DNA of 64,000 nucleotides from Primulina eburnea (Eukaryota; Streptophyta; Magnoliopsida; Lamiales; Gesneriaceae). The DNA lies in the NCBI RefSeq assembly GCF_022965805.1, contig NC_133117.1:6472183-6536182 (forward strand), in the 5' to 3' direction. A program made the position numbers and the translations under genes. The stretch's first letter is position 1. Each line of letters begins with the position of its first letter. Under the pieces are notes generated by a model. That model saw nothing but the letters and a program-made list of their open reading frames with translations. It had not been told where the DNA came from and did no database searches. This document shows positions 57,847 through 64,000 of the stretch, piece by piece.

Positions 57847-59640
57847 TTGGCGTCATGTGTAGGAAACATAAGAAAAATGACTAAGATGTTGAGAGGAAAA
57901 GGAAGACGTGGTCGTGGAATAGGCTATGGACCAAACTGGGAGAATGAGGCCAGTATCAATCAAGATTCGAGCATAGAAAATAACCCTTCTCCGACACCTC
58001 ATCCTTTGAATATGGCCCAAATCACCCGATTGATCGCTACTACTATAAAGTAAGTGTTGGCACATAGACAAGCCGATGATACTCCCTCGGGTCAGAACGA
58101 AGTTGCGGATGATATAGTAAAGCTCTGGGAAGAATCGCAACAACTACGAGAAGCTCAGGGAGGCCCTCATCCACCTCTCGTGAGCCCTCCCTTTCTTGGC
58201 GGAGGTACTAGCAGCCATGCTTCCTTAGCACTTACAATTTCCTAGTATAGGGGAATACACTGGGAAAAGAGATCCATACGAGCTTTTGGCTTGGTTCGAG
58301 AATGTTGTCGTGCTGCACCAATACACAGACCCCATCAAATGTCAGGTCTTCCTCAACACCTTAGTAGGAGCAGCAAAACAATGGTTTAACATGATTGAGA
58401 CAGAGTATTACAACTTTCGAAGACTTCAGCAAGATGTGTTCTCATAGATTTCCTAGTCGGAAGAGACAACCACTCACTACGTTTATTTTACTATGTATAA
58501 AGAAACATGATCAGGAAAGTATGCGGCCTATCTCCAAAGATTCACTACAAAAGTGGTAGAAGCCCCCTCTACTATGCCAGACTTACTGATCACACCTTCA
58601 TTCAAGGGTTGAGGAGGGGGACCTCTTCAATTCATTGGTGAAAAAACCTTTCATTATATTTGAAAGCTTACTAGACAAAACGGAAAAATACGTCAATATA
58701 AAGAAAGACCAGACAGCTCGGGTGGAAGAGACCAAGAGAGGCCCCCGACCCCGATGGGGGGCATGGCCAGAAAAGTTCATAGCTTGGTCCATTCGAGCCA
58801 ACCCTACCCCCCTGCTCGGGAAATTTTCTATGTAAACTCCATTGAAAATAATTAAGTCCCGAGCTTTGGAGATATGTGAGCAGAGACACCTTATTCAAAG
58901 ACCCTGAGGAAGCAATAAGGGTCCTCGAGCACGTCCTTTTCGACGGGTATTGTGATTTTCATGATGATTATGGCCACACCGTTGATGAATGCAGTCATTT
59001 GGTGGAGGAAATTGAACGTGTAATCTGAAGGGATTCGAGCATGAAAGCCATATTGACACGAACCACATAAGATTATAGCCCTCCAAAGCAAGCCATGGAA
59101 GAAAGGAATCGCCGTTATTGGAGAAGGATGCCTAAATTTCCGAGACAAAGACCACAGGGTCCCGTACAAAATAATCCTAGGGCACATCCTTGTGTTACCC
59201 CTCCTCCTAGAGGAGTTATAAATATGATTTATGGATGACCTATCAACGGGGACTCCAAACCAAGCATGAAATACCAATTGTCAAAAATTGATAACTTAGA
59301 GATAATGACAAAAGGTTCCGAACCGAGATGTTGATATCGTTCAGACCTAAATATATGCAGGGATTATCTTATCCCCACAATGACACTTTGGTTATCCGAG
59401 CTATGATAGCCAATTATAGCTTGAGTATTTGTTGATTCTTTCAACTATGTTAATGAGCTATTTAAAGGAGTCATGGATCAAATGAATTTGGGCAAATATA
59501 AATTAGAACCAATGGTGACGTCATGTTTGGATTCATGGGACATGTTGTTGATCCCGTTGGAATGATATATATGTGCCCTTCTCCATGGGCGAAGGCAATG
59601 CAAGGAAGACCCATAGAGTCAGTTTTATTGTGGTTGAAAT
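57847..59640 (+). pseudogene. Tat-type Ty3/gypsy gag and protease remnant
   Basis: After a short N-terminal piece (57847-58053), gag is readable at about 58244-58440 as GEYTGKRDPYELLAWFENVV, then HQYTDPIKCQVFLNTLVGAA and KQWFNM. The zinc-finger-like CDFHDDYGHTVDEC lies near 58950-58993. Downstream, about 59350-59560 reads YPHNDTLVIRAMIANY and, after a break, LGKYKLEPM, the protease region. Stops and shifts occur throughout, including TAG at 58446. No RT of the same lineage follows, because the pol downstream at 60560 is of another type. Confidence 0.6.
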
Positions 59641-59644
59641 CTCC

Positions 59645-60550
59645 TCAGCATACAGTGTGTTAGAATATTTCTATTAACCTTAGTTTTGTTGATTGACCAA
59701 ATAAACAACATCGAGCTGTTTCAAGATCCAGTCATTCTCTCTTATGTCAAACATGTTTTGAGACTGCTGGATAAATTCAGGAATTTCAAGTCATTTGGGA
59801 GTTCAAGCCATTATGCTAACAATTCAAACTGTTGCTTTTATTGAATCTAGCTACAAGAGATCGTTTGAGAAAATTGACATGTCCGAAAATCCAATGTAGA
59901 GCAAAGATCAAACTTTCTTATTCCAACAACATTACAAACTGACAGTAACATTTATTTGAGGATATCACAAGTCAAGTCATTCAGATGAATGCTAGAAATG
60001 AAAAGATATCATAGTATCCTACCAACCCTCGAAAGGACTGAGATACCTATTTGGTCTACGGTCTTTCAGCTTTTCAAATAACATGGACTTAAAACTGCAA
60101 AAGCAAGAAGAACATAAAGAGAATCTAATGATACACACAACAATTGAAAAAAACTTGTCCATATTGTCGAGAAGTACTACAGATGATCATTGAAAAGAAA
60201 ATCCGAACATTGGAGTTTTTTAACTATAAATATGCAGAACATTCAAAGTGAAGAACACCAGAAAATATGCAGAATATTCCAAGCGAAGAACACCAGAAAC
60301 TCTGAGCAATCAAGTCTTTCAATCGTTGAATTAAAAAATTCTACAATCTAGATATTTTCAGATCAGTTGAGCACACTTAACAGCTTACATTTCAGACTGT
60401 TCAACCAAAGCACACACTTACCAGATTAATTTAGATCGTAAAGGATCAAAATGTACTACCTCATCCAAGTCAAGCCGTTACAAAGCTGACTGTTGTGTTA
60501 TAGTTACTTGAATGATAGGATCGGTCAATGCAGTTGGAATTTTTAGAAAA
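59645..60550 (+). repeat. LTR-like noncoding segment
   Basis: It starts near TGTGTTAGAATATTTCTATT and contains a TATA-like AACTATAAATATGCAG (about 60223) followed by a repeated AGAACACCAGAAAATATGCA/AGAACACCAGAAACTCTGAG leader. It separates two different gypsy remnants. Borders uncertain. Confidence 0.35.
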
Positions 60551-60559
60551 TGGGATTGA

Positions 60560-62430
60560 ATAAATATTCTGGCCTGATCAAGATCAGTTTATCACAGTCT
60601 TCATAGATGATATTCTGATTACTCGAGGAGCAAAGAAGAGCATAGTCAACATTTGAGGACGGCACTACAAATATTGCAAGATCGAAAGTTATTCGCTAAG
60701 TTCATCAAGTGAGAGTTTTGTCTTGAGAGACTGGCGTTCTTAGGCACATTTTTTCTAGATATGGGGTCGAGGTCGATCAAAGCAAAGTCGAGGCATTTAG
60801 AGAATGGCCAGTACCAAATAGTGTAACTGAGATCTGTAGCTTCTTGAGTCAGCTGGAAACTACCCGAATCATTCAAGGATTCTCTTCAATTTTGGTACCC
60901 TTGATCACCTTGACGAAGAAGAATGCAAAGTTTATTTGGGGATCCGACAGTCAAGAGAGTTTTGAGAAGCTGAAGCAAACTTTGGCTTCAGCGCTATTTT
61001 TATCATGCTATTAGGGCAAGGAGAGTATATTCCATATACGGATGTTTTTAAGCTTGATTTAGGTGCAGTCTTGATGTAGAATGACCAAATGATAGCTTAT
61101 GCGTCTAGACAGTTGAAGGTCCATGAGAAGAATTACCCAACTCATAACCTCGAGCTCGCAGCAGTAGTATTTGCACTCAAGTTGTGAAGACATTATTTAT
61201 ATGGGGAGAATTGAAAGATTTTCACTGACCATAAAAGTTTGAAGTAATTCTTCACCCAAAAAGAGTTGAATATGAGGCAACGAGGATGGTTAGAATTGGT
61301 GAAAGATAATGACTGCGATATTAGCTACCATCCGAGAAAATCTAATTTAGTTGCGGACTCTTAGAGTAGAAAGACAACTGTTATCGCTCAATTGATAGTT
61401 CAAATACCATTGAAAGAAGATATTCGGCCATTAAAGCTTGCAGTGTATACAAGGAGCGAGGCTCCTAATCTTGCTACTATGACAGGACAGTCGACTCTGA
61501 GGGATAGAATTCGTGAAGTCAGTCTTCTGATGAGCAGTTGCAGAAATGGAGACTGAGATGAATCTAAAGTTCGGAAGCTGTATTATGATGAGGATGGCAT
61601 AGCTCGATATCGAGATCGACTATGGGTTCTTAGTGGCGATTTACTGAGAGAGGTTATTATGAAATAAGCTCACAATAATCTGTAGTACATTCATCCTAGA
61701 AGTACGAAGATGTACAAGGATTTGCAGTCATTATATTGGTGGCAGGGCATGAAGCGAGATATCTTGCACTTTGTATCTTGGTGTTTGACATGCCAGCAAG
61801 TTAAGGTAGAGCATCAGAGGCCAACAGAGAAACTTAAGCCACTTCTTATTCCCGAGTGTAAATGGGAAAATATTATTATGGATTTTGTTGTGGGATTGCC
61901 AAAGACTATTAGAGGATTCAATGTCATTTGGGTGATAGTTGATCGTCTTAAAAAATCAGCACAATTTCTACCTATTAAGACGACATTCACCATAACACAG
62001 TACGCAGAGCTGTATATCCGAAAAACAGTCCTACTGCATGGTATTCAAGTATCGATTTTTTCTGACAGAGATCCGAGGTTCACATTGTCTTTCTGGAAGA
62101 GTCTGCATTCAGCGATGGGACAAAGTTGTCGTTCAGTACCTCGTTTCACCCTCAAACCAATGGTTAGCCCGAAAGGGTGATTCAAATTTTTGAAGATCTA
62201 CTCCGAGCTTGTGTGATCGATTTTCAAGGAAGCTGGGAACCGAAGTTACCTCTAGTGGAGTTCACCTACAACAATAGTTATCAATCATCTAAAGGCATGG
62301 CTCTTTACGAGGCACTTTATGGGAGGAATTGTAGATCACCGATACATTTGGACGAGGTTGGTGAAAGAGGAGAATTTGGTCCGGACTTGATCAATCAGAT
62401 AATGGAGCTAGTAGCCAAAATCTGAGATAG
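60560..62430 (+). pseudogene. Chromovirus-type pol remnant (RT, RNase H, integrase)
   Basis: RT and the linker survive in fragments: VEVDQSKVEAFREWPVPNSV (about 60768) and GFSSILVPLITLTKKNAKFI (about 60880). RNase H is frameshifted, with FTDHK near 61217. The integrase is the best part. At 61710-62180 it has the Cys pair in CLTCQQVKVEHQRP, a core starting DFVVGLPKTIRGFNVIWVIV and the second catalytic region FSDRDPRFTLSFW. At 62177-62425 it continues with SWEPKLPLVEFTYNNSYQSS and EALYGRNCRSP. Stops such as those at 62178 and 62423 break it. It is related to, but distinct from, the chromovirus fragment at 13049-16030. Confidence 0.7.
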
Positions 62431-63700
62431 GATGAATATCGTTAGAACTTTTCAGGTTCGTAATCTTGATTTTGATGTTAACAAAACTTGTTATTTTGTA
62501 TTGCTAATAATCTACCTTAGTGTGAAGAAGCTAGGATAAGTCACGAGCTGTTTACATCGCAAACTGAAGACTCAACCGATCGCACAAACTGAATCAGTCT
62601 AACTGTTACATTAATTGAGCAGTCCAGTTGATAGGTGGTTCAGCAGGAGAACCTCAGAAGCCTGGCCAGCCGAAGGAGTATTCAACTGATGAAGAAACCT
62701 AGCTGATCATTACAACTGAACGACAGTGAAATCAGTTCAACTGACGAGTCGGCTGATTTCATCAGCTCAACTGAAGATCAGTTCAGCTGACTAGTTCGAA
62801 GCATCAGTCAGAATATTTCAGTTGTAGATCAAGACAAGCTCTTTCTAGTGGATTCCAGCTATACACAAAGTTACAAAATAATTGTCTAGTCAAAGGACAA
62901 TAAAGGACGTTGCATCTGAACATTAAAGACAAACTTTTCAGAAGGGAAGTCGAAAAATCGAGACACAAGTCCAAGAAACGAATTCAAAATGCAACGGATA
63001 CAATAAATGAGTCTCACTGTACGATCTAACTTCGCGCCTAGAAATGGAATATGAAGATCAATGAAGATAAAGAGAGCAAAAATGCAAATACCAAAGAGAG
63101 TGTGGTAAAAGAAAGAGCAGGCTTATTTGCTCATCAGCTTTCAAGAAGCAATCGGCCCAGAGGGATACCAAAGACATATCAGTTTAGTTTAGAAGCTTAT
63201 CTCCCTCAGTGTGTGAGAACATCCTTGTTCAGTTCTCACACACAAACACTCTCATCACCACTCAAATACAGTCTTGCACAAAGACGTTAAACTTGTGTAT
63301 GTAGTTTTTGACACATAGACGTTAAAAAAATGTTGGCTGGAAGGTGCTGCAATCGGTCATAGCTAAGAGTTCAGTTTAGGCAGTAGTGTAAGTCTTAGCT
63401 GAGTGGTTTGTACAAGTAGTTGTATAAATCAAAGTCTTCTAGTGGATCCTACCCATTGAGGTAAAAGAGGTGACATAGGATCAGTTGAAGTCTCCGAACA
63501 TCCATAAACACATCTTGTGTATTTAACTGATTAATTGTTGTTTTAAAACTGTTTGGATCAGTTAGAATATCTGTCAGTTCAGTTGTTACCATAACTGAAA
63601 TGATGAATGCAAAAACTAATCTACCATTTTTCAATTATTCAGTTTACCTGAGTTAAAATGTTTTCTATTTTATTAAACAAAAATGAGTTCTGACATAGAT
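62431..63700 (+). repeat. LTR-like block rich in CAACTGA/TCAGTTG
   Basis: It opens GGTTCGTAATCTTGATTTTG and carries many copies of CAACTGA and TCAGTT on both strands. CTTCTAGTGGATCCTACCCA lies near 63437. A short ORF at 63051-63290 spans ordinary LTR sequence and is not a gene. The texture matches 8256-8934, suggesting related LTRs at both ends of the window. No matching border pair was found. Confidence 0.4.
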
Positions 63701-63758
63701 TTTTCTATTTTATTTCCTAGCTTTCTTGTTAGGTTTTTAATTTCTTGAATCATGTAAT

Positions 63759-64000
63759 CACTACAAGAAAAACGACTTTCCGCAGCACGTCATCAACAGC
63801 GTGCATTAAAAGCACGCTGCGAATACTACTTTTCACGGCGTGCACCCACCTGTGCGCCGTTAATAGTGTTGCACTTGATACTATTAACGGCGTGCATTAA
63901 AAGAACGCTGCGGATAGTACTATCGGCGGCGTGCATATAAAGCCCGCTGCGGATAGTAACTTGATACTATTTAACAGCGTGCATTAAAAGCACGCTGCGG
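63759..64000 (+). mobile_element. Left end of a CACTA transposon with hairpin array
   Basis: CACTACAAGAAAAACGACTT begins the element at 63759. It then shows five short inverted repeats in 240 bases, for example CAGCGTGC-ATTAAAA-GCACGCTG (63794-63816), separated by a recurring GCGGATAGTA(C/A)T-type spacer. The element continues beyond the window, so its right end and any genes are not visible. Confidence 0.75.

Overview
This is nuclear plant DNA, almost certainly from a eudicot of the order Lamiales. Genes are sparse and intron-rich and sit in AT-rich, transposon-dense DNA. The repeated open reading frame at 5240-8046 and several long terminal repeats (LTRs) resemble families I associate with Gesneriaceae such as Dorcoceras; that narrower placement is recall, not a search result. 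There are no bacterial features. No tRNA, rRNA or CRISPR was recognised.

Only three cellular genes look real, all on the minus strand: a single-exon UDP-glycosyltransferase of the UGT71 type (19654-21093), a GPI-anchored GH17 beta-1,3-glucanase with an X8 domain (31699-33460), and an 11-exon DET1 orthologue (49146-56363), for which I could place every exon. A RING-H2 ubiquitin ligase copy (35122-35507) is broken by a 1-nt frameshift.

Layout. 1-13065: a decayed Athila-type Ty3/gypsy element (gag, protease, RT, RNase H, integrase, then a plant-transposon-protein ORF and a 3' LTR). A second LTR-type unit with a lineage-specific ORF is wedged between pol and the last ORF, and an inverted LTR piece lies at its left edge. 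13049-19490: a truncated chromovirus and LTR debris. 19654-25452: the UGT gene with an apparently intact PIF/Harbinger transposon (21132-25449; perfect 15-bp terminal inverted repeats, TTA target duplication, both element proteins open) lying 38 bp upstream of its ATG. 25453-31640: AT microsatellites, short dispersed repeats and nested LTRs, one with a GC-rich repeat cluster. 31699-35507: the glucanase and the RING-H2 copy. 36158-47984: a three-level nest of DNA transposons, hAT containing PIF/Harbinger containing CACTA. 48139-48614: a MITE. 49146-56363: DET1, with a copia remnant and a GC-rich MITE inside its introns. 57160-63700: remnants of at least two Ty3/gypsy lineages plus LTRs. 63759-64000: the left end of another CACTA element running off the window.

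The genes do not form a pathway. DET1 is a nuclear repressor of photomorphogenesis, the UGT a cytosolic small-molecule glucosyltransferase and the glucanase a cell-surface enzyme acting on callose-like glucan. The most interesting features are the PIF/Harbinger inserted between a TATA-like box and the UGT start codon, with a 40-bp perfect palindrome beside it; the nested transposons; CACTA elements built from arrays of short hairpins; and a GC-AG intron in DET1. Exon and element borders were read by eye and may be off by a base or so.
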